A DNA stretch of 64,000 nucleotides from Natronoglycomyces albus. GTDB taxonomy: Bacteria > Actinomycetota > Actinomycetes > Mycobacteriales > Micromonosporaceae. Location of the stretch: the NCBI RefSeq assembly GCF_016925535.1, contig NZ_CP070496.1, forward strand, positions 3,758,257-3,822,256, given 5' to 3'. This document shows, in pieces, positions 25,833 to 36,004 of the stretch (its first letter is position 1; every line of letters starts with the position of its first letter). The notes under the pieces were generated by a model. The model was not told where the DNA came from and searched no databases. It saw only the letters and a program-made list of their open reading frames with translations. The translations under genes were made by a program, and so were the position numbers.

Positions 25833-27050
25833 ATGGCCAATAGTTTCGATAATTCACAACCAAAGCACTCGTTTCCTCCTCCAGTCAAACCCGAGGAGAA
25901 GGTAGAAGAAAAGTCGATTTTCGACTCATTCAAGAGCAAGGGGCGGGCCGCCAAGCTGGGTCTCGTCCTCGCGCTGTTGATTCCGCTGCTGGTCGCGGGA
26001 ACGCCGCTGGCGTTGGGGTATTACAACAAGCGCGAGCCGGTGCGCGCCATGCAGGATTTCTTGGAGGCTTCCCGCACCGGTGACATCAGTACCGCAATGG
26101 AGTATGTCGCCTTTCCTCCCCGGGGGCAGAGCGCGAAGCTCCTGCACCCTGACGCTGTCAGCACCATGTGGGAGGTCGACGATGTCTCCTTGTTGTGGTT
26201 CTCTGACCGATCCGAGTTCACCGACGAGACGGCTAGCGCTCGCGTCGAGGTGACCATTATCGGCCCGCAAGAGACCGAGGTGACCTCAAAATTCATGATG
26301 GGGCAGCGACGGGGCGAACGGTGGTACATCCACCACGCGCTCAGCTCCGTGGAAACAAACTTGCAGACGTTGCCGTACGTGGAGGCGAACGGTCACCGGG
26401 CTGAGATCGGGCGCAGCCGTGGGGATTCGGATAACTTTTATGTCTTGCCGGGGGTATATGAGTTCTACAGCCAGGAGATGGAGGTCTTCGAATCGGGGAT
26501 CGACACCAAGGTTGTCCTGGGTAGCCGCGTCTTCTCAGTGGGGGAAGAACAGATCGAGCTGTTCAACCGCGACAGACGCCAGACGGTGAGTTTGAACGAC
26601 GACTTGCAATTGAAGTCCACAGTTGACGAGGTGGCCAATGCTCGGCTGCGGTCGCATCTGACACTGTGCGTGGATACGACCGATGGCCCGCGACAGGAAG
26701 GGTGTCCGTTCGGCACCACCCCCGATAATCTCCGGGCTGCGTTGAATAACTTCTCCTATCAGGATTTCAGCGACTTCCGGTGGAGCGTACTCGAAGAACC
26801 ATCTGTTGAGGTTTCGATGGGTCGAAGCAACCAGCCACGGGGCGACCTAGCCATCGAATACGACCACGGGTTGGCCGAACTGATTGTCAACGCCGACGGG
26901 GTCGATTTGCGATTCACCTGCCAAATGCACCTGGACTATTTGTATTTCCATGTCAACGAAAACGCCGATATGGCGATTGGTTCCCTGGACGACTTTGAGG
27001 AGATGTCAGCTGACCGGTTTCCAGACTGGGACAACTGCGTCTTTGGTTAA
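25833..27050 (+). CDS. Membrane-anchored extracellular protein, paralogue 1
   Basis: 405 residues from ATG 25833 (a frame start at 25794 lacks support). A Pro/Lys-rich cytosolic tail precedes one helix (LGLVLALLIPLLVAGTPLAL). The outside part starts with an NTF2-like segment (PVRAMQDFLEASRTGDISTA), then YVLPGVYEFYSQEMEV and later GCPFGTTPDNLR. The same blocks recur in the next gene, so the two are tandem paralogues. The DNA between them (27051-27348) shows no gene. Function unknown. Confidence 0.78.
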   Translation: MANSFDNSQPKHSFPPPVKPEEKVEEKSIFDSFKSKGRAAKLGLVLALLIPLLVAGTPLALGYYNKREPVRAMQDFLEASRTGDISTAMEYVAFPPRGQSAKLLHPDAVSTMWEVDDVSLLWFSDRSEFTDETASARVEVTIIGPQETEVTSKFMMGQRRGERWYIHHALSSVETNLQTLPYVEANGHRAEIGRSRGDSDNFYVLPGVYEFYSQEMEVFESGIDTKVVLGSRVFSVGEEQIELFNRDRRQTVSLNDDLQLKSTVDEVANARLRSHLTLCVDTTDGPRQEGCPFGTTPDNLRAALNNFSYQDFSDFRWSVLEEPSVEVSMGRSNQPRGDLAIEYDHGLAELIVNADGVDLRFTCQMHLDYLYFHVNENADMAIGSLDDFEEMSADRFPDWDNCVFG

Positions 27051-27348
27051 CTGCCTTCGGGCTCGATAGCCGAACTGATCAGTGAAGGGGGTTTCTGGCC
27101 CGCCACTAGAGGGTGGGGCCAGGAGCCCCCGTTTCGTCCACCGGTGACCCCGATCAGGCTGGATTCAGAGCGAAGAGCCAGCTAGATGGCCGATTGTTTG
27201 ATAGTGAGGCCAGGTACACATGTGGTGCTCACGAACTGACAGATTCACTTTGCTGCGATAGGCTCCAGGGCCACCGCCGCTTTTGCGTTCCAAAACCATC
27301 TCGCCTGAGCGGCTTCCCACCTCCCCGACCGTTCACTATGGACCAGTT

Positions 27349-28494
27349 ATGCCCAACTCCTCCCCCTCCCCCATGTCCCTTCACAGTCTCGATCGTCGCC
27401 TGATGCGGTATGTCTGCGCGGCAATCGCCGTCGCGTTGCTACTGACGTTGGGAGTCTTGACCACGATCAACGTCCATCACAAGAACGCTCCACTGCGGTC
27501 GGTCACCCAGTTCCTAGAGGCGGCCCAGACCGGTGACGTTGAGACGGCTTTGAACTTTGTCGCGTCGCGGCAACATCCCGGCGGCAACGCCCTCGTCCTG
27601 GCGGATGACGCAGATGGCCCCTTGTGGAGCATTGACGACGTTTCCTTTCACGTGCCGCCGCGCTCCGGAGACACCCACGTGCGCGTCTCGGCCAGCATTT
27701 CCACAGCGGACGGACTCACGGCGACTCATGTCTTCGACGTCGAACAGGAAGCCGGAGCATGGCGGATCTACCAGGCATTGACGCCGGTCACGATCGAGTC
27801 GGACTTTGCGACCTTCCTGCAGGTCAATGACCACACCGCCGAAGTGAGCACGGACCAAGCCAGGCCGATCTATCTGCTGCCTGGCGCCTACGTCTTCTAT
27901 GATGACGAGCTCGAAGTGGTGAGCTTCCCATCGGAGCCGACTTTGTTTCTGGGCTCGCATATCGTTGGCACCCAGAGGGGTCCTACGGGGACGACGCCGA
28001 CGCCTTTCCCGGTGTGGTCGCTCGCCCAGTTGCGGCACGACGCCAACGAGGATGTCAATTCCCAGCTGCGGGATTACTTGACCGCGTGTGAAGGTTCCAG
28101 CTCGACAGGGGTTATCGAGCCGGACTGTCCATTTGGTACGTCGCGCTCCGCAATCGCCGAGGTCATCGGCATGGAGGACAGTGACTCAGCCCTGTCGCAT
28201 TTCCGCTGGCAGATCGAGGAATACCCGGCCGCCGAAGTAGAGCTATGGAATGAGCCGCACAGCACCACCTTCGAGGTCGCGTTTGCAACGCCTGGGTCGA
28301 TCAAGCTTGAGGTCGAGGCAGGCGACGACACCCATGTTCTCCTTTGTTCGATGGAGCCGGAGCGACTATCGCCAATGTTCGAGGGCGATGGCACCCTCGC
28401 GTTTCAGCCCGCTGAGACCGCACCAGATCACACAGACGCACGCGGCGACTATCCACATAGTCTTGATATCAGCGAGTGCTCGCTGGCTTCCTAG
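27349..28494 (+). CDS. Membrane-anchored extracellular protein, paralogue 2
   Basis: 381 residues from ATG 27349 (ATG 27373 and TTG 27283 are in frame). One helix (AAIAVALLLTLGVLTTI) is followed by PLRSVTQFLEAAQTGDVETA, YLLPGAYVFYDDELEV and DCPFGTSRSAI, each matching the upstream gene in order. One Cys pair around DCPFG is conserved between them. Probably a duplicated surface or sensor protein. Function unknown. Confidence 0.78.
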   Translation: MPNSSPSPMSLHSLDRRLMRYVCAAIAVALLLTLGVLTTINVHHKNAPLRSVTQFLEAAQTGDVETALNFVASRQHPGGNALVLADDADGPLWSIDDVSFHVPPRSGDTHVRVSASISTADGLTATHVFDVEQEAGAWRIYQALTPVTIESDFATFLQVNDHTAEVSTDQARPIYLLPGAYVFYDDELEVVSFPSEPTLFLGSHIVGTQRGPTGTTPTPFPVWSLAQLRHDANEDVNSQLRDYLTACEGSSSTGVIEPDCPFGTSRSAIAEVIGMEDSDSALSHFRWQIEEYPAAEVELWNEPHSTTFEVAFATPGSIKLEVEAGDDTHVLLCSMEPERLSPMFEGDGTLAFQPAETAPDHTDARGDYPHSLDISECSLAS

Positions 28495-28681
28495 GAACAC
28501 CGATCATCAAGTACTCCCCGACCGACCGGGAGGCGGCCATTCCAGACTCGCAAAACCACCCAGGCACCAGGCCCCAGCGAATCGGCCAGCGGCCCTGTAC
28601 CAATAATGGCAACGCTTGCCGCATGCTCTTCTGCGAAGCACATCGGGCCAGCCATCAGATCAACTCCACGGATGCGTTCGG

Positions 28682-28750
28682 CCCTCAACGGGCGCAAGCA
28701 AAGTGAATAAAAAACCAGCAATCGGCGTGCTACAGTGCAGGTCAAGAAGT
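28682..28750 (+). promoter_or_regulatory. Leader of CRISPR array 1
   Basis: The stretch before the first repeat carries AAAGTGAATAAAAAA and GGTCAAGAAGT. The reverse complement of the array 2 flank carries the matching AAAGTGAATGAAAA and GGTCAACAAGT at the same place. This marks the transcription side and the site of new spacer addition. Nothing else is seen between 28495 and here. Confidence 0.7.
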
Positions 28751-29327
28751 ATGCTCCCCGCGCACGCGGGGATGAACCCAACTGAGACCATCACAGACCG
28801 TGATAATTTGAATGCTCCCCGCGCACGCGGGGATGAACCCTAAAGGCGGCGACGAACCGCAGCGCCAAAGCAATGCTCCCCGCGCACGCGGGGATGAACC
28901 GTAGAGAACCAAACCCTCTAGTGAGGGATCAAAATGCTCCCCGCGCACGCGGGGATGAACCCATACGAACAGCCCCAATCATTCGGGTCGTTCTATGCTC
29001 CCCGCGCACGCGGGGATGAACCTTAACCGCATCAATAGCTACGTAGCCACCCGGGATGCTCCCCGCGCACGCGGGGATGAACCGCGCCAAACGAACCGAA
29101 CGAGCCCAACAATGAGATGCTCCCCGCGCACGCGGGGATGAACCGTCGTTCGATACAAGTCTGGCAATGTTCATGGAATGCTCCCCGCGCACGCGGGGAT
29201 GAACCCTACCGCAACATCGCAGGCCACCTCGCCGGTGAATGCTCCCCGCGCACGCGGGGATGAACCCGGTGGCTGGAGCGTCACAGCATCATCCGAACTA
29301 TGCTCCCCGCGCACGCGGGGATGAGCC
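28751..29327 (+). CRISPR. CRISPR array 1, type I-E repeat, 10 repeats
   Basis: Ten 28-base repeats (core CTCCCCGCGCACGCGGGGAT, ending GAACC) begin at 28751, 28812, 28873, 28934, 28995, 29056, 29117, 29178, 29239 and 29300, an exact 61-base period with nine 33-base spacers. The last repeat has GATGAGCC instead of GATGAACC, a typical trailer-end mutation, so the array is transcribed on the plus strand. The inverted CCCCGCG/CGCGGGG stem and length are those of type I-E (Cse) systems. No cas gene is in the window. Confidence 0.98.
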
Positions 29328-30085
29328 TCTGCCCCCGGCGCGGTATCCGTTATGTCTCCTTGGGCTCCTTTCACGCACCCCGCGTGGACCATTTTTCCTG
29401 TGCGGGTTTGGATTTGTGGTGGTTATTCCGGGCCGGATGCGGGTTGCCGCTGGCATCTGCTGGTGATGTGTCCCTTGGCGGCAGCGGTGCGCGGTCGCTG
29501 CCACCTGGGACGTGCGGTTGAGGATGTCAATGGGGCCGGGTGTGCTTCGGTGGGGTCTCCACTCGGTGTGCACACGTTGGCGGTGGTGATGTCCTCGTAA
29601 CCGGCATGGGCCCGGGATTCTGTTGTGAGCTAGTTGTTATGTGGTTATCCCGCTGGTCTGAAAGATGGCTGCCGTGGCCTCGTCCAAACGGGTGTTGCTT
29701 GGCCGCCTGGTAGTAGCGACGGTGGTCGCGTTTGCGGCAAGGTCACCATCTGGATGACGCCTACAGTGCACTATCTGAGCCCCGAACACAGGCGGTGACT
29801 TCATCGAGGTTGACGATGGAGCTGTCTGTGTATGGACTAAGACTTTTCAGCCTTTGGGGTTCGGTGCCGTTACGTTGGGGTCATTCTTGTCCGACAGTTA
29901 GCTTGACTGTCAGGGCCACCCCAACCACAGCGATTTACGAACACTTCCAGCACGTGTGTTCGTGTTGCTCACCTGGCCGGTGAGCTGCGATAGGTCTTTG
30001 GTATCGACAGGGCGGACGGTCTTTGGTGTCCAGACACCGCCACCCGATCAGGTCAGGTCAGGTCAGGTCAGGTCAGGTCACTTGG
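29328..30085. other. Non-coding segment, left part of the duplicated module (copy 1)
   Basis: No convincing gene. Stretches match 60,860-61,500 in order: around 29430 (GCTGGTGATG), around 29650 (CTGGTCTGA, then CCTGGTAG) and around 29891-29995 (CCGACAG...CTGTCAGGGCC). It ends with six copies of GGTCA at 30051-30080. Confidence 0.5.
30051..30080. repeat. Pentanucleotide tandem repeat (GGTCA)6
   Basis: Six perfect copies of GGTCA, directly after GATCA. Absent from the homologous position in copy 2 of the module. Confidence 0.85.
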
Positions 30086-30490
30086 TTACTCGGATTCAGG
30101 TTTGTGGTGTGTACACAGGTCCGGATGTGCGGCCGCGTAGGTGGTGAAGTTCTCCGCGAAACGTTTCAACCCATAGGCGGCTTGGCCGAAGACCAGGGTC
30201 TTAATCCACCAAGCGCCCGATGGCAGCAGGTAGGCGCGCACGATCGGGTCGCCTTCCCTGGATTCTTCCCGATGCACCGCGATCGAGTCGCCCATCCAGG
30301 AGCCATACAGGTAGTAGTAATACCCATCGGAGAGGAACCGGCCATAGAACTTGCCCGGCTCCAGGCGTGCGCCCAACAGATCGAGCTTGGAAAGCCTGCT
30401 CGTGACATTGGCCGGGGCCGGTTGCCCGTTGGCGCTACGCATCTGCGGAATCGCGCCCTTACGGTATGGCTGCGGGTTGGATGCGCTCAT
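30086..30490 (-). CDS. Unknown protein A, copy 1 (YYYYLYGSW family)
   Basis: 134 residues, no membrane segment or signal. The conserved centre runs LEPGKFYGRFLSDG, YYYYLYGSWMGDSIAVHREE, AYLLPSGAWWIKTLVFGQ. It is nearly identical to the protein at 61636 through most of its length, and a broken third copy lies at 50427. It is translated with gene B, whose stop overlaps its start by ATGA. The aromatic-rich beta sequence suggests a small binding domain. No family is recognised. Confidence 0.7.
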   Translation of the reverse strand: MSASNPQPYRKGAIPQMRSANGQPAPANVTSRLSKLDLLGARLEPGKFYGRFLSDGYYYYLYGSWMGDSIAVHREESREGDPIVRAYLLPSGAWWIKTLVFGQAAYGLKRFAENFTTYAAAHPDLCTHHKPESE

Positions 30491-31080
30491 GATGCCGCCC
30501 CTAGGATCGCCTCAGCCGACTCGGCGATCACGCGGTCGAGCAACGCCTCACGCCACTGCTCAGTACGAGCCGTAAACGGTGACTCCCACGCAATATCAGC
30601 GATCCGACCCCGCGCCAGACTGATCGTAGCCACCGGAATCACCAAAGACACCCCTTGCAAACTCAGCGCCAGAGCCGCCCCCTTATCCGGATGCGGAGAG
30701 ACCATATAAACGCCAGAGTCGAAACCAAACTCCACCACCTGCGCCCCAGTGGTCTTGATCAAAGCCACATCCCTAGACCCGATTGATGAAGCCTGAGACG
30801 ATGCGGCCGCACCGGTGGTCGTCACCGATGCCGAACCCGTAGCCTTACTGGCCGCGACCTGAACCGAGTTCATCGCCGCATCCCGGTGCGTACCAGTCGA
30901 ACCGGTCGCGCCCATGGAGTTCGCCTGCCCGGCGGCGGCGGTATCGATGGCGTCGATGCTCGAACCGAGCTCGACGCCGGATTGCGCGGTGGTCGACTCG
31001 GGCGAGGAACCACACTGCGGGCCGGTCTCACCGGTTGCCTCGGGTGTTTGGGTGCTGGTCGAATAGATGGGAGTACTCAT
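30487..31080 (-). CDS. Unknown protein B, copy 1 (variable middle, constant ends)
   Basis: 197 residues. The first 13 (MSTPIYSTSTQTP) and the last 88 or so (from KTTGAQVVEFGFDSGVYMV to AESAEAILGAAS) match the copy at 62028 almost exactly. The middle is a Ser/Thr/Ala/Gly-rich, disordered stretch that differs in sequence and length. The C-terminal part looks like a small alpha/beta domain resembling EspG/YbjN-like secretion helpers, but I cannot support a family. First gene of the B-A unit; the 5' leader contains an ACCCGCAT/ATGCGGGT stem. Confidence 0.65.
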   Translation of the reverse strand: MSTPIYSTSTQTPEATGETGPQCGSSPESTTAQSGVELGSSIDAIDTAAAGQANSMGATGSTGTHRDAAMNSVQVAASKATGSASVTTTGAAASSQASSIGSRDVALIKTTGAQVVEFGFDSGVYMVSPHPDKGAALALSLQGVSLVIPVATISLARGRIADIAWESPFTARTEQWREALLDRVIAESAEAILGAAS

Positions 31081-31197
31081 GCCGCACCACCTACAGGCAG
31101 CACCGATACCCGCATCTGCCTGGGCAAATGCGGGTCAAAAAGGTGCGAATATATGGGTGTTGAGTACTCGTTTTTGGGTGCACGGAAGCGTATGGTG

Positions 31198-31284
31198 GTT
31201 CGTAGCATTACGAACTCCGTTTCTTGATGCTGTGAGGGTGGTCCGCGGAAGCTTGTTTAGTCGACAGAGTCCGTCGGACCACCC
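31198..31284. promoter_or_regulatory. Conserved palindrome and hairpin upstream of B (copy 1)
   Basis: GTTCGTA-GCAT-TACGAAC (31198-31215) is a perfect palindrome, also present in copy 2. Next to it GGGTGGTCCG (31236-31245) pairs with CGGACCACCC (31275-31284). In copy 2 the stem is GGGCGGTCC/GGACCGCCC, a T-A to C-G change on both sides, so pairing is conserved. Confidence 0.6.
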
Positions 31285-31304
31285 GATTCCATATTTAGTT
31301 TTCG

Positions 31305-31330
31305 CCCACTCATTGGAGTGGGGGTTTTTC
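31305..31330 (+). terminator. Rho-independent terminator, plus strand
   Basis: CCCACTC-ATTG-GAGTGGG followed by GGTTTTTC. No plus-strand protein gene ends here, so it may end a small RNA from the conserved hairpin region. Between here and 31861 no gene is seen, though 31550-31680 resembles 63020-63150. Confidence 0.7.
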
Positions 31331-31861
31331 TGTGCCCTTAACCGTACGGCCCACAGGGCCACACTCGTGGTATTGACATTCCGTCGCTCGTGTCGCTTTC
31401 GCGACAGAATCAACGAGAACCCCAGCGGCTACCGTGGCGGCCACACAGAACCCGGTGGCGGCGCTCCTCCCCAGAAGCGAACCGGCGTTAGGCGTTGCGG
31501 CACAGGCACACCCGTGCCACCACATCCAACCCAGTGACAACAGCCCGTCACATCGGATAGCACGAAACTATCCCGGATGAAAACACAGAAGTCAACCACC
31601 ACAACCCATCCCGCCCGGCGTGTCGCCCCAAACTAACCAGACCCCACGCCTGAGACGAGACACAGAACACACACCCAGCGCACCTGGTAGCGTTTGGCCC
31701 TAGCCTTCGCAACGCTCCGGTCTCATAGGGACAAGACACGCTCGCATACTCTGGTGGTGGCTCCACAGCGTCACGCGCGAAATCTGCGCCGCTGTCGGCC
31801 ACGGCACCCCATCTAGCACCGCCCCAAGACTGCGAGGGACCAGGTTGTGAGGAACCGAGCA

Positions 31862-33355
31862 ATGAACGATCACGCCCCAGCATGGAGAACCGCCCCGTTC
31901 GCACGACGCCTCGGCGTAGCCGCCAGCGCCGCCCTCCTGGCGGTGTCCTCCACTGCTTGCACCAGCGAAAATGATGGTCGTCAGCTGCGTGTGCTCATGG
32001 CTGATCCGCCTGAGGCGGCTCTGTCTCCGCATTCCAACGACGCCTATTTGCTCTCCCGTTGGTCGGTCTCGGAAACCTTGGTCACTTTGGACGAAGATGG
32101 GGAGCTATCCGCTTCGCTGGCCACTGGATGGTCGATGGTGGACGACAATAGGTGGGAAATTGAGCTACGCGAAGGCGTGCGCTTCCACGACGGGACCACT
32201 ATGGACGCGGCCGCTGTGGAGAACGCGCTGAATGCCGCCGCTGAGTCTGCCACGAAACCACGGGTGCTGGAGGGCATCGAGCTAACGGCTGAGGCTACTG
32301 GTGACCACACGCTCCTCGTCTCGACGGCTTCGCCCGATGCGACGTTGCTCCAGCGTTTGGCTTCGCCGCAGTTGGCGATTCTTGCTACCTCGGCCTATCG
32401 TTCTGGGGATGTCGATCCGGTCGGGGCGGCCACCGGGCCGTTTCGTATCAGTGAGTCCACCAACGGTGGGGCGCAAATGAAGCGGTTTGACGACTATTGG
32501 GGTGCCGCGCCCGCGTTGACTCGCTTCCGCGCCGAGTACGTGGCCGACCCGCATAAGCGGGCTATGGCGTTGCGCGGCAACTCGGCCGATATCGCCGAGA
32601 ACATCCCGGCTAGCGAGCTGGTCCATCTGCATGCGGGGCAAGTTCAGGACTCCCCTACCTCACGCAGTGTCTTGATGTATTTGAACACCGATACCGGGCC
32701 GTTTGCCGATGAGGGATTGCGAGCCGCGGCCCGGGAGGCGATTGAGCCGGAGTCGCTAATCGACGGCCTATATGCGGGCCATGCCGATGAGCCCATTGGG
32801 TTGTTTGGCCCCTCGGTGCCGTGGAGGAGCGATGTCGCTGCTGAGTTTGGTGAGGCCGGGCCGGTTGATTCTGACCGCATTGACCTCGTTACCTATTCCA
32901 ACACCCCTCAGCTGGCCGAAGTGATGGCTTTGGTGAGTTCGCAACTGGAGGATGCCGGATTCGAGGTGACGACAACCGTGCGTGAGTATTCGCAGGTTGA
33001 AGGCGATGTCCTTGGTGGACATTTCGACGCTTTCATTTTGTCGCGTTCCACTGTGCTCGATTCGGGTGACCCGTATTCGTTCTTGGAGAGCGACTTCAGT
33101 TGCAACGGCGTGTTCAACATTTCGCAGTGGTGCACACGCGGCGTAGACACTCAGATCGCCACCATGGCCGCCGCGACACCGGGAGATGAACGAATCAGCC
33201 AGATCGCGCAAGTGGAGGCGGAAATTTTGGGTTCGGTTGCCGCCATTGTGCTTTTGCACGAGCGCCTCATCACCGGAGTCGGGCCCGGGGTGGAGAACGT
33301 GGCTCAAGACCCCAGGGAGTTCACGCTTATTACTCCGGAGACCACAAAGCGTTGA
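31862..33355 (+). CDS. Peptide/nickel-type ABC substrate-binding lipoprotein
   Basis: 497 residues, family 5 solute-binding protein. A basic start and hydrophobic segment lead to a lipobox ending SSTAC, for membrane anchoring. Family motifs include VRFHDGTTMDAAAVENAL and a late segment ending the protein near LLHERLITGVG. ATG 31862 has GAGGAA upstream; a GTG at 31847 is less likely. No permease or ATPase genes adjoin it, so it is an orphan that must share a transporter or act as a receptor. Confidence 0.9.
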   Translation: MNDHAPAWRTAPFARRLGVAASAALLAVSSTACTSENDGRQLRVLMADPPEAALSPHSNDAYLLSRWSVSETLVTLDEDGELSASLATGWSMVDDNRWEIELREGVRFHDGTTMDAAAVENALNAAAESATKPRVLEGIELTAEATGDHTLLVSTASPDATLLQRLASPQLAILATSAYRSGDVDPVGAATGPFRISESTNGGAQMKRFDDYWGAAPALTRFRAEYVADPHKRAMALRGNSADIAENIPASELVHLHAGQVQDSPTSRSVLMYLNTDTGPFADEGLRAAAREAIEPESLIDGLYAGHADEPIGLFGPSVPWRSDVAAEFGEAGPVDSDRIDLVTYSNTPQLAEVMALVSSQLEDAGFEVTTTVREYSQVEGDVLGGHFDAFILSRSTVLDSGDPYSFLESDFSCNGVFNISQWCTRGVDTQIATMAAATPGDERISQIAQVEAEILGSVAAIVLLHERLITGVGPGVENVAQDPREFTLITPETTKR

Positions 33356-33374
33356 TCAGCGCGGCTCAATTCAA

Positions 33375-33408
33375 GAAGGCGGCCCCGCGCCATTGCGAGG
33401 CCGCCTTC
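33375..33408. terminator. Bidirectional terminator between convergent genes
   Basis: GAAGGCGGCC and GGCCGCCTTC form a 10-bp stem around 14 bases, between the stops at 33355 and 33449. Confidence 0.75.
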
Positions 33409-33448
33409 TCAGTGTGTCACTAAACGTGGTTGTCCGTACCAACCCGGG

Positions 33449-34528
33449 CTAGAACAGGCGCAGTGCCTGCAACTTGCCCACGGCTGAGATGCGCTCTTCG
33501 GCCAGCTGGTCGGCGGCCTGTCCGGGCGGGATGCCGTCGGCGGCCGAGCGGGCCAGGATCTCCAGCGTCGTGGTGAAAATGTTCTCGGTGCGGCGCTTGG
33601 CGCGCTCGAAGTTGAACGGCCCGGCGAACTCGTCGGCCACCTGCACCACTCCCCCGGAGTTGGCCAGATAGTCGGGGGCATAGAGGATGCCTCGGTCGGC
33701 TAGGAGCTTGTCGATTCCGGGGCGGGCCAGCTGGTTGTTTGCCGCTCCACACACGATCTCGACGTTCATGGTGCTCACCGACTCGTCGGAGAGCGCTCCA
33801 CCCATCGCGCACGGCGCGTACACGTGCAGCTGGTGCTCTAGCAGTTCCTCGGTGGAGCCGACGAACTTGGCCAGCGGGTAGTTCTCGGTCAACCACTTCT
33901 GGGCCACGGAGTTGACGTCCGTGGCGATGACGCGGGCCCCGGCCTCGGTCAGGTGGCCCACTAGGTGGCGGCCGACCTTGCCCACTCCGGCGACGCCGAC
34001 GGTCTTGCCCGCCAAGTCGGCCGAACCCCAGCGGTGCTGGGCGGAGGCGCGCATCGCCTGGAAGACGCCGAAGGCGGTCAACACCGAGGAGTCCCCCGCG
34101 CCGCCGTGGTCGGGGCTGCGACCGGTGCAAAAGCGCGTCTCGCGGGCGATGTGGTCCATGTCCTGCACGTACGTTCCGACATCACACGCGGTGATGTAGC
34201 GGCCGCCCAGCGACTCCACGAAGCGGCCATAGGCGCGCAGCATCGCCTCGTTCTTGTCCTTGCTCGGGTCTCCCCAGATGACAGCCTTGCCGCCCCCGTG
34301 GTCCAGACCGGCCAGCGCGTTCTTGTACGCCATGCCCTTGGACAGGTCGAGGACGTCGTTTAGCGCCCCGGCTTCGCTGGCGTAAGGGTAGAAGCGGGTG
34401 CCGCCGAGCGCGGGCCCCAGCGCGGAGGAATAGATGGCGATGATGGCTTTAAGCCCCGTGGACGGATCGTGACAGAAGACCACTTGTTCGTGCCCGGCCA
34501 ACTCGACCGGAGCTTCGAATACGCTCAT
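33449..34528 (-). CDS. vdh: Leucine/valine dehydrogenase (Glu/Leu/Phe/Val family)
   Basis: 359 residues. It deaminates branched-chain amino acids with NAD. The catalytic Lys regions are [19 protein letters not shown], the NAD-binding Rossmann motif is [14 protein letters not shown], and the substrate region includes [11 protein letters not shown] 34528 has AAGGAG eight bases upstream. In Streptomyces the equivalent Vdh supplies acyl-CoA precursors. The 491-base gap to bldC shows no gene. Val versus Leu preference is not decidable here. Confidence 0.9.
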   Translation of the reverse strand: MSVFEAPVELAGHEQVVFCHDPSTGLKAIIAIYSSALGPALGGTRFYPYASEAGALNDVLDLSKGMAYKNALAGLDHGGGKAVIWGDPSKDKNEAMLRAYGRFVESLGGRYITACDVGTYVQDMDHIARETRFCTGRSPDHGGAGDSSVLTAFGVFQAMRASAQHRWGSADLAGKTVGVAGVGKVGRHLVGHLTEAGARVIATDVNSVAQKWLTENYPLAKFVGSTEELLEHQLHVYAPCAMGGALSDESVSTMNVEIVCGAANNQLARPGIDKLLADRGILYAPDYLANSGGVVQVADEFAGPFNFERAKRRTENIFTTTLEILARSAADGIPPGQAADQLAEERISAVGKLQALRLF

Positions 34529-35019
34529 GGCATGTGCTCCTTTGCAATACATGCGTCGGGCCAGGTGATGGCCGCGATTAAGTAATGGTGGCGTCCACGG
34601 ATTAGGCTTGGGTGTGCCGCTCGGAAGGACGTTGGCAGGTCGTGCCAGTATCTTCCAGTCTATTGCCTTTGGTGGGCGCGATGGCAGTGGTGTGGTTGTC
34701 GAAAGTCACGCTTTGCGACGTGTGTGCCACTCGATGACGGTTGGGTCGCGCCCGTGGGGCTGACTGGCCGGCCGGTTGGCGATGCTGACCGTTCGGATGA
34801 GGTATCGCAAAAGTGCGAATCCGGACGCGCCACGGGAGCCACAAGCCCAGTAGCTGCGGGTTCTACTGTGGCCTGTGCGAAGGGCTTAACTCACATGACA
34901 CGGAAGTTTGATACAAAACTGTCCGTTTGGCCTATATGGGATAACTCCGACAGCACGGACGATTGATCTGAATCGAATACCTGGCAACAGGATTCGTAAG
35001 TCTGTGGAGGAGACGAGAC

Positions 35020-35238
35020 ATGACGATGCATGCAAATGCCACTGAAGAGGATGTGCTGCTTACCCCCTCAGAGGTGGCCGCCATGTTCCGAGTTGACCCG
35101 AAGACGGTGACCCGCTGGGCAAAGGCCGGAAAGCTATCGGCCATTCGCACCCTGGGCGGACACCGCCGTTACAAAGAGTCCGAGGTACGTGAGCTTCTGG
35201 GCGGATTCATTCCCGCTCCTCGCGAAGCGGCTGAATAG
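35020..35238 (+). CDS. bldC: Developmental regulator BldC
   Basis: 72 residues, MerR-like winged helix only. The core LLTPSEVAAMFRVDPKTVTRWAKAGKLS, then IRTLGGHRRYKESEVRELL, matches BldC closely; BldC binds DNA cooperatively to delay sporulation genes. GGAGG lies nine bases before the ATG. It is monocistronic, as in other actinomycetes. Confidence 0.95.
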   Translation: MTMHANATEEDVLLTPSEVAAMFRVDPKTVTRWAKAGKLSAIRTLGGHRRYKESEVRELLGGFIPAPREAAE

Positions 35239-36004
35239 GCCACGCAGTAAAAGGACGTGCTCTCCCGACGCACGTTCGGGTTCGCTTCCGCATCCGGTGC
35301 CGCCAGGCCCGGAGACGCTTGCCCCACCCACTACTGCACAACCTATCCAGCCGGTCCACCCTGACGGCTGGCAGCGGACTCGCCAACGACATAACTGAAT
35401 CGACACCAACGAGCGCTTCACGGTTACCGCCCTCTACCAAGGGATGGGGCCGAGGCGGCACCGGGCGCGGCGAAGGCCTATCAACCCTCGCCGATACCCT
35501 CGCCCGCGACCTCGTATTCGCAACAGGGAACCTGCGGCGAACCCGGACCAGACATATCACGCAACGGTGACCAAAGGTGATAGTCGGCAAGACCCGGGGA
35601 AACCGCACGAGAGAACGCTAGTCATTCGCACGACATCACCACGTGCGCATCCGGACCCCGGACAGGACGGATTCGCGAACGTGACGACGTTGACCGGCGT
35701 TCGACCATCTGAAGCGACCCGCCGCCACCAACGGCGACCTCGACAAACACGAGGCGGTGGCGCAAACCAACTTTATAGGTGCGGCTCCTTTGGAGTAGGA
35801 ACCGCAGCCCGACGGGCGCAGCATTGGATGCTGCGCCCGTGAGGTTTTCCAGGCCCCACACCGCCCCCACCAGCCACAATCGGCCGTCCTCAATGCACTG
35901 CGCGCTCGCCGAAGCAGTGTGCGAAAGTGTTGCTGCGCCATCGCCGATTGTGTGCGAAGGTGTTACTAGGCTTGAGCCGATCAAGGTCGGGGAAGAGGCA
36001 CTCA
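35239..36004. other. 766-base stretch without a convincing gene
   Basis: Open frames exist on both strands but lack ribosome binding sites and coherent protein features. The only clear signal is the hairpin at 35812-35840. It may hold the bldC 3' end and the promoter of the gene at 36005. Confidence 0.5.
35812..35840. terminator. Strong hairpin terminator
   Basis: ACGGGCGCAGCA and TGCTGCGCCCGT pair perfectly (12 bp) around TTGGA; GAGGTTTTCC follows on the plus strand. Confidence 0.7.

Noticed and set aside
28742-29392. Several frames through CRISPR array 1 (repeating GSSPRARGA)
   Set aside because: They are translations of the CRISPR repeats, not proteins.
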